The notes under the pieces were generated by a model, which made no database searches, was not told where the DNA came from, and saw only the letters and a program-made list of their open reading frames with translations. Source: Enoplolaimus lenunculus (lineage: Eukaryota > Nematoda > Enoplea > Enoplida > Thoracostomopsidae). Taken from it: a stretch of DNA of 64,000 nt. Location: NCBI GenBank assembly GCA_030248215.1, contig JASANG010004020.1, positions 186,001 through 250,000 on the forward strand, read 5' to 3'. Below, one piece after another: positions 1 through 11,604 of this stretch. The translations under genes were made by a program, and so were the position numbers. Numbering within the stretch: the first letter of the stretch is position 1; every line of letters starts with the position of its first letter.

Positions 1-286
1 TTAGTATTACTGTAGGAATGTCTTTTCTCTGCTAAATAAACATGTATTGTTGTGAAATGATACATTTAATTTAAATAAGAAATGTTTCGAGTTTACTAAA
101 ACTAAAGGAAGGATGTTTAAAAATGGACTCTGACAAATAAGCGAACGCATCTTCTTTATTCAGTCTGTATGCGTATTTTTTGGTTTTATGGTATCCTTAA
201 TCTGTATATTGTGTGTTAATTTCATATTACTAACAGTTGCAAGTGTATAGCTATATTTTAATTAGCATTATGCGTTCACTTAAAAT

Positions 287-702
287 TAGGGTGCGACCGA
301 ATATTTATTTACCGGAACCGGATACCGATATTGATTTGTTAATCGGAACAGGAACCGTGTACCGGATATTGTACATGTTAAAATTTAAATAACTTATTTT
401 TTCGCAGTGTGCTCAGGGTTTTCGTCTGTTATAAAGTTCATAATTTCTGCTGATAAACTGAAATTTATTTAATGCAAAAATGCATTTAACTCTCGCTCGC
501 TTACATAAGTTAAAAGTAGTTGAAACGTATAATCGCAGCAAAATATTAAAGTCGCTCACTTGTAAAAAGCTGTTTTCTGCTGTTCGGCACCACACTCGTA
601 AATATCCGGTATTCGGTAGGTTTATAGCGGATACGGGAACCGGATTCGCATATCAGTTTTTGCCGGATATTAAACCGGAACCAGATGTCCGGTTGCACCC
701 TG
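287..702. mobile_element. hAT-type MITE, CCGGAACCGG-rich family
   Basis: Terminal inverted repeats AGGGTGCGACCG and CCGGTTGCACCCT are flanked by a perfect 8-bp duplication, CTTAAAAT (279-286 and 703-710). The interior is rich in CCGGAACCGG / CCGGATAT words. It is non-coding. Eight-bp duplications and CAGGG-like ends are typical of hAT transposons. Confidence 0.8.
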
Positions 703-3700
703 CTTAAAATATCAGTATCTTAACGTCATAAAGTTGCCATATTCACATGTAGTGAATCTACAGTTTTTCGATACTGCTATCTCACAGTTATTGGTTAAAA
801 TTTTCAATACTGTAATAACCCAAATAAGACAGGATCCCAATTTTGAATCCGAATCAATAAGAGTCTGTATTTCTAATTAGAGTCCGTTAGTGGATAAAGT
901 CCATAAGTCTTAAATTTAGCGTCCATAAACGAGATGTAAGCAGAAGATTAGCGTTGGACGGGTAAAATTGCAGAATACATATCTGATTCAACAATTTTGT
1001 ACGGAAACGCAAATTTCACACTGGAAGCCAACTTTTATAAATATATCAACGGCACAACCTGTGGTTGCACCCATATAAATGTATATGGTTTTGCAATGTA
1101 ACTTGCGTTATTCTTCTTGTATCGTCATTACACAATTAGGCTTGTATGTCGTTACTTTTGTTGGAAACTGCAGTTTCGAGCTGCTTAAGCCACAGCTCAA
1201 TTTGCCATCGGATGCCGTTGCATACAAATTTGCGTCTGTCAGTAGAAATGTATTGTTTCATGGTAGTCTGTCTTACTGAATGTATTCGTGTATGTTCAGT
1301 GTTTAATTCACAATCACATAAATAAAATTCAGCTTTAAACTTGGTTTGATAATTTTCAATGAGTGTGAATCGTGTTTCATTGCTGTGTTTTGTGTTTGAA
1401 TTTTAGAAAATGTTTAGACATGGCCGGGAAAATGGTGGCCAGGTCTAACGTCCCTTTATGGTGAAACTCGGTTTTCGTTTCGGTTGCGGAAATAAGCCCA
1501 TGTTTCTTTTAGGACCATCCTGTATGAAGTTTATCCGCGGACACAAACAGGCCCCGAGTGCAACAGTAATTATTCCTTCTTTATTGCCTCTCAGAGTGCC
1601 TGTATGATAGCGATGGTTTCTCGATTGAAATTTATATTTCCGGTTGGTTGTAAAAGCCTCTTTTGGTGTGGGCCCAGATTCCCAGGGCCCCGTTTAACTT
1701 AGCTGCGTTGAGACGGCCCGGAAAACTTCTAAGTATATGTTTTTGCTGAGACAGCGTATACAGTTTTGAAAGATATCAGTTCAGGCTGTAAATACATAGT
1801 AAAAATAACGGAAACGGATAGTGATCAAAATCGGCAAACGGATTTTTAGAGTATAAAAGTTTCAAAGATGTTTATTTTTTTGTTAACAGAATTGAGGCGT
1901 ACGAATATTAACTGGACTTTGTAAAATTTTATAGAAAAAATGGCGGATTCATTTTACTTTTTGAGATTTTCGATGGATTCAATTTTTTTATTTTAAACAA
2001 TTGCACCGTATCTGTAAAGAAAAATTGCTATATATATTCAGTTATTCAACAAGAAACAACCGTAAAAGCTGTCCAGAGAGGAAACCAGCAGGATGCAGTG
2101 TAGCCAAACCAGCGGTCAAGACACGTCTGCTTTACGTATAAATTTATTTATATCCAATGAACAACGGCGTAGGTCGGGATAGGTTTCACTTATATATTTG
2201 TTACATTTTTCGGCAATTGTCTCCTAATACTTATTCTGAAACCGTACGCACAACTCGTAGTTATCAAAAACAAACGAAACGTAAGTAAACGAAAACTAAC
2301 TTCATTTCTGTTGAACCAAAACTATAAAATTTTTATTTTTCAACATCCTCATTGATTGACGAGAAAATCTAAGACGATTTAATCCGATTACGTTATTATT
2401 CCTCTTATTATTGTGAAAACATATTTACTCCAGTGAAAGATTTCACTATGTTTTTCTAAAAGGCAACGAAACTCAGATCATCTGAAGTTATCTATCTTAC
2501 CACACGAGCGGTCTAGAATACAACTGCAACCAAAGTGGTTTCAACTAGTGATTATTCTTAACGTTGACCATGATGATAACAGTAGGTAACATTCCAGCTT
2601 GAACTAAAAGTTTTCCAATTGAAATCTGTGATTAAAAATATTTTGGAATTGAAATCGGTTTTTTTCTGTGGCAAGCAACCGGCCGTCCGGCAGACCAGCG
2701 ACCGACCGGTTTGGACTAATATAAAAATACGTTGTTTATAGCCAATTTTGAGAGTAAAGCTAACTTGAATTTCCGTTATTTCAACAACGGTACTTGAAAC
2801 TGACATCGCTTTTTGTCGGAAACGGATATCCAGTTACATGTGTAATAACACACATAATAATATTCGCATAGGCTTTAACGTAGAATTAGGCGCAAGCTTA
2901 GGCTTTGCCATAAAACAAGAATTTTATTTTTAATATCGAAAAGCTTATTATTTGTTCACTTCTTTCCCATCAAAAACATAATGCACCATTCTGGTTCTAG
3001 CAGTTAATAATTATTTGCACACTATTTATAGCTGGTATGTCGTTTTTTACATGTTTTTCTTAGGATATGTGCAAAACTCACCAAAAATTGAACTTTAAGC
3101 CAAAATTGAAGTTTCTCCAAAACTTGAGTTTCTTGCCCAAATTTGAATTTTGATGCCAAAATGTGAATTTCGCGCCAAGATTTCAATTTTATTCACTAAA
3201 ATGTAAACTGACCGTACAGTTTGCACTGTATTTTAAAAGGGTGACGCTTTTACACACTATTTTTAACCTTTCGCTTTATTCTGAAGGTTGTTTTTAACTA
3301 AAAGTTTGGACGTTAGTTTTAGAGTGTTCTTAAATTAGCTAGCGGTTAAAACGATGGGACATATTTTGACATTGGCGTGCCCGGTATAACCTGGATGGTT
3401 CGTAACCTTTGAAGTTGCCTCAGCTGTAATTGCAAAAATATATGACTCGTAGTTGTCGCGGTTAGAACGGGCGGTCTCTCCTTAAAACCGAGACGGAAAC
3501 CTGATTACCGAGATCGGCCATGAAAAGTCTCGGTCAGTTTCTGGTCATCATCTAAAATATTAACATTTTCAAAATAAATTATTTTCAATGGGTTTCATAG
3601 TTTTTTTGTGTTTTTCTTCTGTCTGATCATGTTGTCTCATCAAGAATATAAACTCGCGGCTGTCTTGACTGTCCCAGCAAAAACATTCTCAAAGCCGCTA

Positions 3701-3963
3701 TCCAGCAAAAATACAGGTGCGAAAGTGTTCACCGCTGCACTTCAGGTCTGTTGGTGTCCTGTAGGAAAATTCGACTCCCATTTTTATACCGGCTTAAGGT
3801 AAACTTGTTGGATCCAAGATTACAACTCAAAAATATTGCATGAAGTTGTACATACGTTCCCGAAAGAAATCTATGGCTGCGTCCCTTATCCACAATCTTC
3901 ACTAATCACTGTATTATGACAAAACTATTTAATTACAGAGTATAACCTCAACAAAATATCATT
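703..3963. other. Gene-free spacer upstream of HMGCL
   Basis: No coding sequence I can support. It holds the 3076-3205 tandem repeat, a GTCTCGGT fragment at 3480-3560 and a GC-richer patch (2640-2720) that recurs inverted at about 28650-28720 (CTGTGGCAAGCAACCGGCCG against CCGGC...CTTACCACAG). No promoter motif upstream of 3964 stands out. Confidence 0.5.
3076..3205. repeat. Short degenerate tandem repeat
   Basis: About five units of roughly 25 bp based on CCAAAATTGAANTTT (ACCAAAAATTGAACTTTAA, GCCAAAATTGAAGTTTC, GCCCAAATTTGAATTTTGA and so on). No coding potential. Confidence 0.5.
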
Positions 3964-4269
3964 ATGTCGCTTCAATTTTCAAAACGTTTGGTATCTGGGT
4001 TTTATTATAACTGTTTACCATACAGTGCATGCCTGTTTCGTGCACTGACGAGCAAAATTAATGCGGTAAAAATTGTCGAAGTCGGACCGCGGGATGGACT
4101 CCAAAATGAACGGACCGTTTTATCTGCGAAGGATAAAATTGAATTCATTAATCGTTTAAGTGAAACAGGACTAAAAGCAATCGAAGCAACCAGCTTTGTT
4201 TCGCCGAAATGGATTCCACAATTTGCCGACAGTCAAAACGTTTTTGAAGCCATAAACAAAGTTCCATTG
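3964..4269 (+). CDS. HMGCL: HMGCL exon 1
   Basis: Codes residues 1-102: the presequence, the first barrel strand with [10 protein letters not shown], and TSFVSPKW. The donor is ATTG|GTGCGA after INKVPL. The frame stays open for 13 more codons into the intron (to 4308), but the homology stops at the donor. Confidence 0.9.
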
Positions 4270-7200
4270 GTGCGAGTAGTTTATATACGGGATGATTTCA
4301 TTAAGTAATCAATTAACTCAGCCAATTGTTGTGATCTTCATGGCTCTTAGACACATTAACCCGCATGTATATAATGTTAAAGTTTAGTCAAAAGTTTAGA
4401 CATCGGTAAACTTTTTTGCTACAAGTAACACTAAAGAAGCTTAAGAGTGTGTGGAAAGTATACAAAAGCAAATGCCCAATAAAACGTTTGATACCGCAAA
4501 AATTTCCTACGGATCGTACATTTTGGTTGTTTAATTTTGCACAAATCAATCAAACAATTAAGTCATTCAAGTGTGATTTAGGTCGAATATCCAGTTTTGG
4601 TGCCAAACGTTAAAGGCATGGAAACGGCAGTTGCGAGCGGTGTTCGCGAGATAGCGATTTTTGCATCAGCATCTGAAACATTTTCGAAGAAAAATATTAA
4701 CTGTTCAATCGATGAAAGCATGAAGAGATTTGATGATGTTATGACAATTGCCAGACGGGTAAGTCTGATAACAGTGCTCAAACACCAAAACTACTGTAGT
4801 TATTATATACACTCACACTTAATGGCATTGGAATATTGTCCTGAACGGTTTACTATATGGTGTTGGCTCATCTTGATTAAGCGCGTTTCCCATGTTACCA
4901 TAAAGGCCGTCCATTTGTCCCGGGACTGCAATAAACCAGGAGTGCACACATACACACTCCTGTTCACAAATGCACAACCAGATATATTCCAGTCGTGGTG
5001 GGACTACATTTATTGAGCGATAAACACGTAGAATCCATAACTGTCACGTATCCCTAATTGTAGTGCATAAATGACTCTAGGACCAATAAAGTTGAGCTCG
5101 AAACTTTAAAGCATACTGAAGTTTGAAAGTACATTCGTAACTATAAGTTTGCATCATCGCCAATTAAGGTTTTGATATAAGACAAACGTTTAATTTAACG
5201 GATAGATGCAATACCGGATATATCATCTACGAAGGGCGGCGGAGGGCGGGATAAAAATAAAAAGTCTGTAATCGAGTAACAGGGAGTGCCCTCTGGTGAG
5301 GCCAAATAATATCAGTCCCTTCTCTTATTCGGGTCACTACACTAACAGAATTAATATCAGCATATTCGTATTATTCCTAAGTCTAAGCCTAAACTTCAGC
5401 AGAAAAATGGGTCTATAAAAAGCAAAAATGATAGCCTTAATCTGAGCCAGGAATGGGCGGGGATCGGCCATGAAAAGTCTCGGTCTCGGTCAGCTTTTGA
5501 TCACCAACAAAAATAAAATAAATCATTTTAAATGCTTGTTTTGTATTTTTTGTGTTTTTTCATAGTTTTTTGTTTGTTTACACAATATCTGTTATCAATT
5601 ATTGCGCAACTTTGAAAATTCATAGATTCTCTGCGAAATTTTATTCATCAGGCAACACTTTACTTCAACAGTATTAACTTCTGCGTTTTACAGGTCTACC
5701 AGCATTTGTTGAATCCTTGAATTCTAGTGTGGGTTAAAAGCAACCGAGACTCAAAAGAGCGAGACCTGCCAAATACCGAGACTTGACGAGGCTGAGACCG
5801 AGGCTCCCATCCCTGATCTTAGCCATCTCTGTTTTATAGTACCTACGGAAAACTGGATGCCCTTTAAAGGCACATGAGCCAAACGAATATTGCAACAGAA
5901 TGCATCGCTACAAAAACATAAAATAGTATAAATAGGGCCGTTGTTAAAGTGTTAAATATTTATCGGTGTGAGATGTTAAACTTCGTCACATAAACACTTT
6001 GGTTACCATAAGCCTCGGAAGGCAGAATTGTAAACTGCGTTCTGAAATTTATATACAAACTTGTACATTTGAATTTATTATCCGGTTCCGGCCGGATATT
6101 AGATTATCCATCTCCGGCTCCGTCAGTTTTTGGTATTCCGTCGCACCCTGGTGTGTGCAATATGCTTATCATCATGTGTTATCAAATGGTGATGCTTAAT
6201 CAAATAGTCTTCTGATTCTCTCAATGTCTTTTTTTTCAATAGACAAATCATCCATGATTTTAATTTTTTTCTGTTTTTCCGGAAAACAACGGAAAACATT
6301 TTTTCCGGAAAAAACCAACCCCCGTTCGGATGTTTACCCACAATTTTATATTCTGGTAGATTGCAAGGGAAAGCGACTGATTTACACTAAACTTGGATGC
6401 ATGAGTTGGGTTTCTAAACCTGATAAAGATTCCATTCTTGTGGATTTTGGGATGTATTAAACAACAATTGGCGTTTGGAGACGTCCCTGTTGCCAACTGG
6501 TATAAATATGTAAAGTAGGTATTTGGGACGCAACAGATACCGTACACACACATTCCCAAAAGTAAACAAAAATAAGTTTCAGCATCAAAGTGGCGATTAA
6601 ATGATTCAAGGAGATCCCATCCGCAATTCATAGATTTGTTTTGTTCTAATGAACAACTTGAAAACCGCTAGAAATTTACTAACAGTAGAATATCCTAAAT
6701 TATGGAACTTGACGCACTAATTTCAACAGCACCGTTTTATTGGTAAAACTATAGTGACCGAATATGGATTCTTTAATTTTGTAGGAATCAATTATGGTCC
6801 GTGGATATGTGTCCTGTGTTGTTGGATGTCCCTACGAAGGCCAAATTAAACCGTCAGCTGTCGCTAAAGTTACTAATTCAATGCTGAATCTTGGTTGTTA
6901 CGAAATTAGTCTGGGTGATACAATCGGTGTCGGAACCCCAGGATCTTTTAAACGATTATTATCATATTTAATTGAACAGCGAGTATCGGTTGATCAACTT
7001 GCTGTGCATTGTCATGATACATACGGACAAGCACTTGCAAATATTTTAATTGCACTGGAATATGGCATCACTGTGATCGATTCAAGCGTGGCTGGATTGG
7101 GCGGTTGTCCCTATGCCAAAGGGGCTTCTGGAAATGTTCCAACAGAAGATGTAGTGTATATGCTTGAAGGAATGGGTATTTCGACTGGTGTCAATCTTGA

Positions 7201-7288
7201 AAAGTTAACCGATGTTGGCCGTTGGATATGTAGCAAATTAAACAGAGAAGTTGGCTCAAAAGTGAGCAAAGCCACATCCAAGTTATAG
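3964..7288 (+). CDS. HMGCL: Hydroxymethylglutaryl-CoA lyase, complete, three exons
   Basis: Cleaves HMG-CoA to acetoacetate and acetyl-CoA, the last step of ketogenesis and leucine catabolism. Exons are 3964-4269, 4582-4758 and 6785-7288, all joined in phase 0 at GT-AG junctions, giving 328 residues (the human enzyme has 325). The protein aligns along its whole length with the family. Visible active-site elements are [10 protein letters not shown] (R43, D44), the TSFVSPKW loop, D206 in SLGDTIGVG, the HCHD metal site (H236, H238) and the catalytic cysteine C269 in the [14 protein letters not shown] signature. The first 30 or so residues are basic, hydroxylated and free of acidic residues, as in a mitochondrial presequence. 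The C-terminus is SKL, a peroxisomal PTS1 signal; from memory the human protein ends CKL. The start is the first ATG in the exon and gives the expected length. I see no frame damage, so it looks functional. Intron 2 (2 kb) carries several MITEs. Confidence 0.96.
4582..4758 (+). CDS. HMGCL: HMGCL exon 2
   Basis: Codes residues 103-161, from [12 protein letters not shown] through [11 protein letters not shown] to IARR. The acceptor is GATTTAG|GTC and the donor is CGG|GTAAGT. This is the segment equivalent to the human INYPVLTPNLKG...[11 protein letters not shown] region. Confidence 0.9.
5045..5343 (+). repeat. Dispersed repeat ending in TATTCGGGTCACTAC (copy in HMGCL intron)
   Basis: About 300 bp containing AACGGATAGATGCAATACC, a GGAGGGCGGG run and CCCTCTGGTGAGGCCAAATA, ending TTATTCGGGTCACTAC. 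The same sequence occurs at about 7990-8250 (+), 20150-20425 (+) and 43436-43700 (-). Terminal fragments are at 43825-43850 and 57422-57448. The class is unknown. Confidence 0.6.
5448..5815. mobile_element. hAT-type MITE, GTCTCGGT family, copy 1 (HMGCL intron 2)
   Basis: Starts CAGGAATGGGCGG and ends CTCCCATCCCTG. The 8-bp flanks ATCTGAGC (5440-5447) and ATCTTAGC (5816-5823) match at 7 of 8 positions. The interior starts and finishes with TCTCGGT/ACCGAGA words. It is non-coding. Confidence 0.75.
6785..7288 (+). CDS. HMGCL: HMGCL exon 3 (terminal)
   Basis: Codes residues 162-328. It begins [11 protein letters not shown] after the acceptor TTTGTAG and contains the HCHD metal site, the catalytic cysteine signature and the C-terminal SKL. 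I see no canonical AATAAA within about 100 bp downstream; AGTAAA near 7337 could serve instead. Confidence 0.94.
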   Translation, partial: ESIMVRGYVSCVVGCPYEGQIKPSAVAKVTNSMLNLGCYEISLGDTIGVGTPGSFKRLLSYLIEQRVSVDQLAVHCHDTYGQALANILIALEYGITVIDSSVAGLGGCPYAKGASGNVPTEDVVYMLEGMGISTGVNLEKLTDVGRWICSKLNREVGSKVSKATSKL

Positions 7289-8994
7289 CGAGAATATATA
7301 CATTATACATACATACATATATGTAATATCTAAGACAAGTAAAGGGTAAAAAATATGTTTCTGGGCGTCACAGACATCTTGTGGCAGATTGAGATGTGAA
7401 GCAGGTGCATTTGAACATACTCTCGCTAACACTTAAGAGTTGTGCTATACTCGGCACGCGACGCCGGAAGCTGAACACTGTCGCATGCTACCAAATAGAT
7501 TTTGGATGTTTTTCTTGGCAACGCACAACAGCCGTGTGCGGCGGTCCTGCTGTCCCAAGTGTCTCAACTGTTCCATCGTGGCGTAGTTCATGGTTGTATG
7601 CAGGAAGTTTTGGAAAACACCGGATAGGATATGCAAATTAGGTAAATATGGGGGCTGGCTACCCATTCGCCATATTATTGATTTTGCAAAGGTCGAAGTT
7701 GGTCGTACCTTTTTGCATTAGTTGTCAACCTAAGTGAACGAGTTTACAGTGATAACGATTTCTTAATATTTTCAGACTTACTGGAATCTAGTTTAGGTTA
7801 AGTTAAGCCACGGAAGCTCATGTCAGTTTCGATTTTACGGTTGTTTACATGGGTTTTCTTGGAGCGTGCATAGCCCATTGGGCGAAGTCTGGATTTTTGA
7901 AAGAAATTTTGAAGTAACCGGTAAAGTGCCACCCTGGAAAACTGGAAGCCCTTGTTGTATACATGGGCCCAAAATTTGCAGAATAATTTCTATAGTGGTA
8001 TAACATTGTCTATTTCAAAGTATAATTTAGTTTTGAAAGTGCATCCTTAAGGTATAACCTTGCATATCGCTCAAGGTTTTTATACAAGACAAATACACGT
8101 TTAATTCAACGGATAGTTGCAATGCCGAATATATATCAGTACAAAGGGCGGGTTACAAACATAACAGTCTGTAACTGAATAACAGGGGAGTACCCTCAGG
8201 AGAGGCCAAATATAAAATAACAGTACCCAACTTATATTCAGGTCACTAAATTATCCGTTTTTTGTTTCCTTTATGTTTACTATCCATTTACACCCTATGG
8301 TAACAATTTGTTATTTTACTGTATCGTATTAAAACCTGAACTTCTTGACTTGCCCAGAATTGCAATCGCAGCAACATATTTATAAAAGCAGGTTTTTGAA
8401 ATTCGGGGCCAACACCGTAGACGCCCAAAAGGTTTCTATCCAGTATCAGGTAGGTTTATACCACATACCGGATATCGCTTTTCACAGGATATTAAACCGG
8501 ATCCGGATATCCGGTCGCGACATCGGTGTTTCTAAAACAGAACCACACATCGATTTCTACCGGAAACTTATTATTCAGTTATACATTGCACCTAAGCCTG
8601 CTAATCAACGCAGGGTACTTAATGTCATCAAAACGAGCTTTAATAAGGTTCATATTCGGACAATTATTGTCAATCATCGCCTCATCCCAAGGACCATGTA
8701 TTGTGCTGAAATGCAGTAAAAGAACAAAGATATGAAAACAGTACATGGCGAACGGAAGGACTCGTCAAATTGCTACAAATAAACCAAACCTGGCGACATG
8801 CGAGCATCAAATATTTTTCATATCCGGAAATTCTTGTCTGATATTCAATATCCGGATATATCCGAATATACGAAATTAGATTTTCTATTCCAGATATCCC
8901 AAACTCGATTTTGCGTTTTTACAAGCTGATTGTTATGAGCGTATAACGTACAATTCTAAAAATTAATGACCTGCTTCAATAGAGCGCTGGGTAT

Positions 8995-9205
8995 TAATAT
9001 ACGTAACGTAGGGAGGGACCTTATCGTTCATCATAAAAAATGCTTAGGGGATAAAAGTACGGGACCTTATCATTACTTACCAAAAAATTTTCTGAGGAAA
9101 AATTGTCAAATGGGGACCTTACAATTTTATCACAAAATTTCTAACGGGAAGGCGTACGCCCGCCCGCCTCCTTTGGATTTGCTAATGTCCGCTTTCTCAC
9201 TAGAC
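8995..9205 (-). repeat. Dispersed repeat related to 59203-59446
   Basis: Shares, in inverted orientation, the words GGTAAGGTCC, TTTTCTGAGG and the GGAGGCGTACGCC-like end with 59203-59446, whose left end is CTAGCGGATCCAGAGAGGG. A small non-autonomous DNA element is likely. Confidence 0.45.
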
Positions 9206-9311
9206 GGACGGCGCCGAACGTCAACAATATAGCGCCACCTTAATTAAGTATACTTATAATTTTTATCTCAAACTAAGAAAACGAAGCGTTCGAACACTAA
9301 ATTACTTCTCC

Positions 9312-9486
9312 TACACAAGCCCCAACGCAGGGCCGGAACAGCAGTATCAGCATATTCCTAAGCCTAAGCCTAAACCTATGGGTGAGCCTATTCCCAAGCC
9401 TAAGCAAAAAATTAGTCTAAAGCTTAAACTGACTCTATTACAGCCCCTCCGAAAAACGATCCGGCCCTGTTCTATACATGGGCCCA
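9312..9486. mobile_element. TTAGGC-rich MITE copy
   Basis: CGCAGGGCCGGAACAGCAG at the left mirrors GATCCGGCCCTGTTCTATAC at the right. The interior consists of CCTAAGCCTAAGCC words. Non-coding. Confidence 0.65.
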
Positions 9487-10199
9487 ATATTCTGGCTGAT
9501 GTTTGAATACAGAATTTGTTTTCGTCAGCTCCAGCTACTTTAACGGTGAAAGGTTGCAAATTATTCCAAAATTTTTTTACACAATAGCATTTCGGATATC
9601 CGGATATATCCGGAAACATTTCGTTCCGATACATATACGGATACTTTTCATATCCGGATATCCGGTGCCCATCTACAGGCGTTACAGACAGCAACATTCC
9701 TAACCGCGTTTTCTTTCTGACAATAATCGTACCGAAGTTGGATATATTTAAATACTTGCAACAGTTTTTAAAATGCTATAAACTAACACAGTCCATGCAA
9801 ACATAAGTCAACTTGTGGATCTGTTCAGTAAATTTGAAGTATTGGTATTTTGCCATAAAATTTTTTGATGTAATAATAAACGTGCTGCATCAGCACGAAA
9901 CTGCGGTCTATAGTACCTTACACGTTTCTAGATAATGGATTCAGCAAGCAAATAAAATGTTGAATTGCACAATTCATCGGAAAATTGTGTTGGAACCAGG
10001 ATGCAACCGGATTTATAAAAACAGGAGCCAAAGCATTAAAAAAATACCGGAACCGGAACCGGAACCAGAAAACAAAAAGTATTGGTTACCGAAAACTCTA
10101 TTTTAAAGTTATTTTATCGCTTATAACGGGAAAGTTTCTTAATAATTATTAGCGATATGAAGTAAAATATTTTATCTAATTTTCGTGTTTTATACATCC

Positions 10200-11604
10200 C
10201 CCATGTTTACCTTCAGGGGCGTCCCATTTTGCCGCGGGTAAGCGACAATGCCAAATAGCAGCAGTTTGCTATTCCTGTTTGTACATACGCGAAGATTATT
10301 AAACTTTGTTGTTGTTATTTGAGGTTTGCTAGCAAGATCACTTAGTGCAGGGGGCTCGGCTGGCGGTAGCCCCCATCCTGCTTTGAGTCCTTGCAAGTGC
10401 GAAAATGCAGGAACGCGGCAGCCCCTGATAAAATCAATTTCAACAAAAAATATTGTCCCGTTTTCCGTTTTTTCTGCTAAAATATATAGCTGCCTCATAT
10501 TCCCGTTTCCCAAAGAAAGCATATTGTTGCAAGGGCGTCCAGACGGGGGTATTGGGGTACCGTTTTCCCCTCGTTTAGCTGCCCAACAATAAAATGCTGG
10601 GATATGCAAGTCAGCTGTGGCTGCCAAGGCCGCAAGTAGGTAGACGGTACGTGACAGGTGGCGCAACCCCAACTACGAAAATCTTCCTTCCACTCCATCG
10701 ATCTAACAAATTTTGCACAATCTGAGAAGAATTTGACTTCTGTCCGTTTGCACCTGTTCCGCTTTCCCATTTTCCCGAATAATACCTGTCCCATTTTGCC
10801 AGCAAAAAAGTGCAGCTGTTCCGATTTCCCACTTGCCCGAAACAAACCTGTTCCGTTTCCCCAGCGAAAAATTGCAGCTGTCCCAATTTCCCATTTTCAC
10901 GAAACAGGCCTGCCACATTGTTAGCTTTTCCACCGAAAATTTACACCTGTCTCATTTTTCCATTTGCAGGGAACAGGCCTGTCGTGTTTCCCCAGCGAAA
11001 ACTATCAGCTGTCTCGTTTCCCCAGCGAAAAATAGCACCTGTCCCGTTTGCCCAAAATACCCCTGTCCCGTTTTCCCATTGCGCAAAAAGCCTGGCCCGT
11101 TTTCCCAGCAAAAAATTGCAGCTGCCCCGTTTTCCCATTTGCACGAAACAGGTCTGTAACAGAGTCCCGTTGTCTCAGCGAAAATTTGCAGCGGTCCCGT
11201 TTTGCATTTGCCCGAAACAGGTCTGTCTCATTTTCCCGTATTCTCAGCGAAAATTTGCAGCTGCCCCGTTTTCCCATTCGCCCGAAACATACCTGTCCCA
11301 TTTTCCCAGCGAAAAGTTGCATCTGTTCCGTTTTTCCACTAGTCCGAAACAAACCTGTCCCGTTTTTCTATTCGCCTGCAACAGGCCTGTTTCATTGTCC
11401 CGTTTTCAAAGCGAAAATTTGCAGCTGTTCCGTTTTCCCATTTGCCCAAACAAACCTGTCCCGTGTTCCCAGCGAAAAAATGCAACTGTTCCATTTTCCC
11501 ATCTGCCCATAATGCTGTTGGCAGGAGTATATAAATTTGTTCCGATTACACTCGTGTGTCTTGCTGACCCGCGGGAAAACGAGACACCCTTAAAGTAACA
11601 TTGG
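10200..11604. mobile_element. Terminal-inverted-repeat element carrying a minisatellite
   Basis: The left end CCCATGTTTACCTTCAGGGG, then GCCGCGGG, is mirrored by GCGGGAAAACGAGAC, then TTAAAGTAACATTGG, on the right. Most of the interior is a diverged tandem array (10745-11515). No transposase is seen. Ends of the same family appear at 13815-13862, 35296-35365 and 60553-60920. Confidence 0.6.
10745..11515. repeat. Diverged minisatellite, about 60-70 bp units
   Basis: About a dozen imperfect units alternate words such as CCTGTCCCGTTTTCCCA, GCGAAAATTTGCAGCTG and CCCGAAACAGGCCTG. Because stop codons are rare in the unit, both strands contain long overlapping frames (up to 262 codons at 10810-11598) with repetitive Phe-Pro-Ser-Lys-type translations. 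I treat these as by-products of the repeat, not genes. Confidence 0.7.

Larger units (their letters stand above)
7289..10199. other. Gene-free spacer downstream of HMGCL
   Basis: Repeats only: a TATTCGGGTCACTAC repeat (7990-8250), CCGGATAT-rich CCGGAA-family fragments (8450-8530, 8820-8910, 9590-9665), a repeat at 8995-9205 and a TTAGGC MITE (9312-9486). The 124-codon frame at 8345-8719 runs through repeat sequence and has no recognisable product. Confidence 0.5.

Noticed and set aside
10810-11598. 262-codon ORF, the longest in the window
   Set aside because: It runs through a minisatellite. Equally long frames exist on the other strand, and the translation is a decayed tandem repeat without domains.
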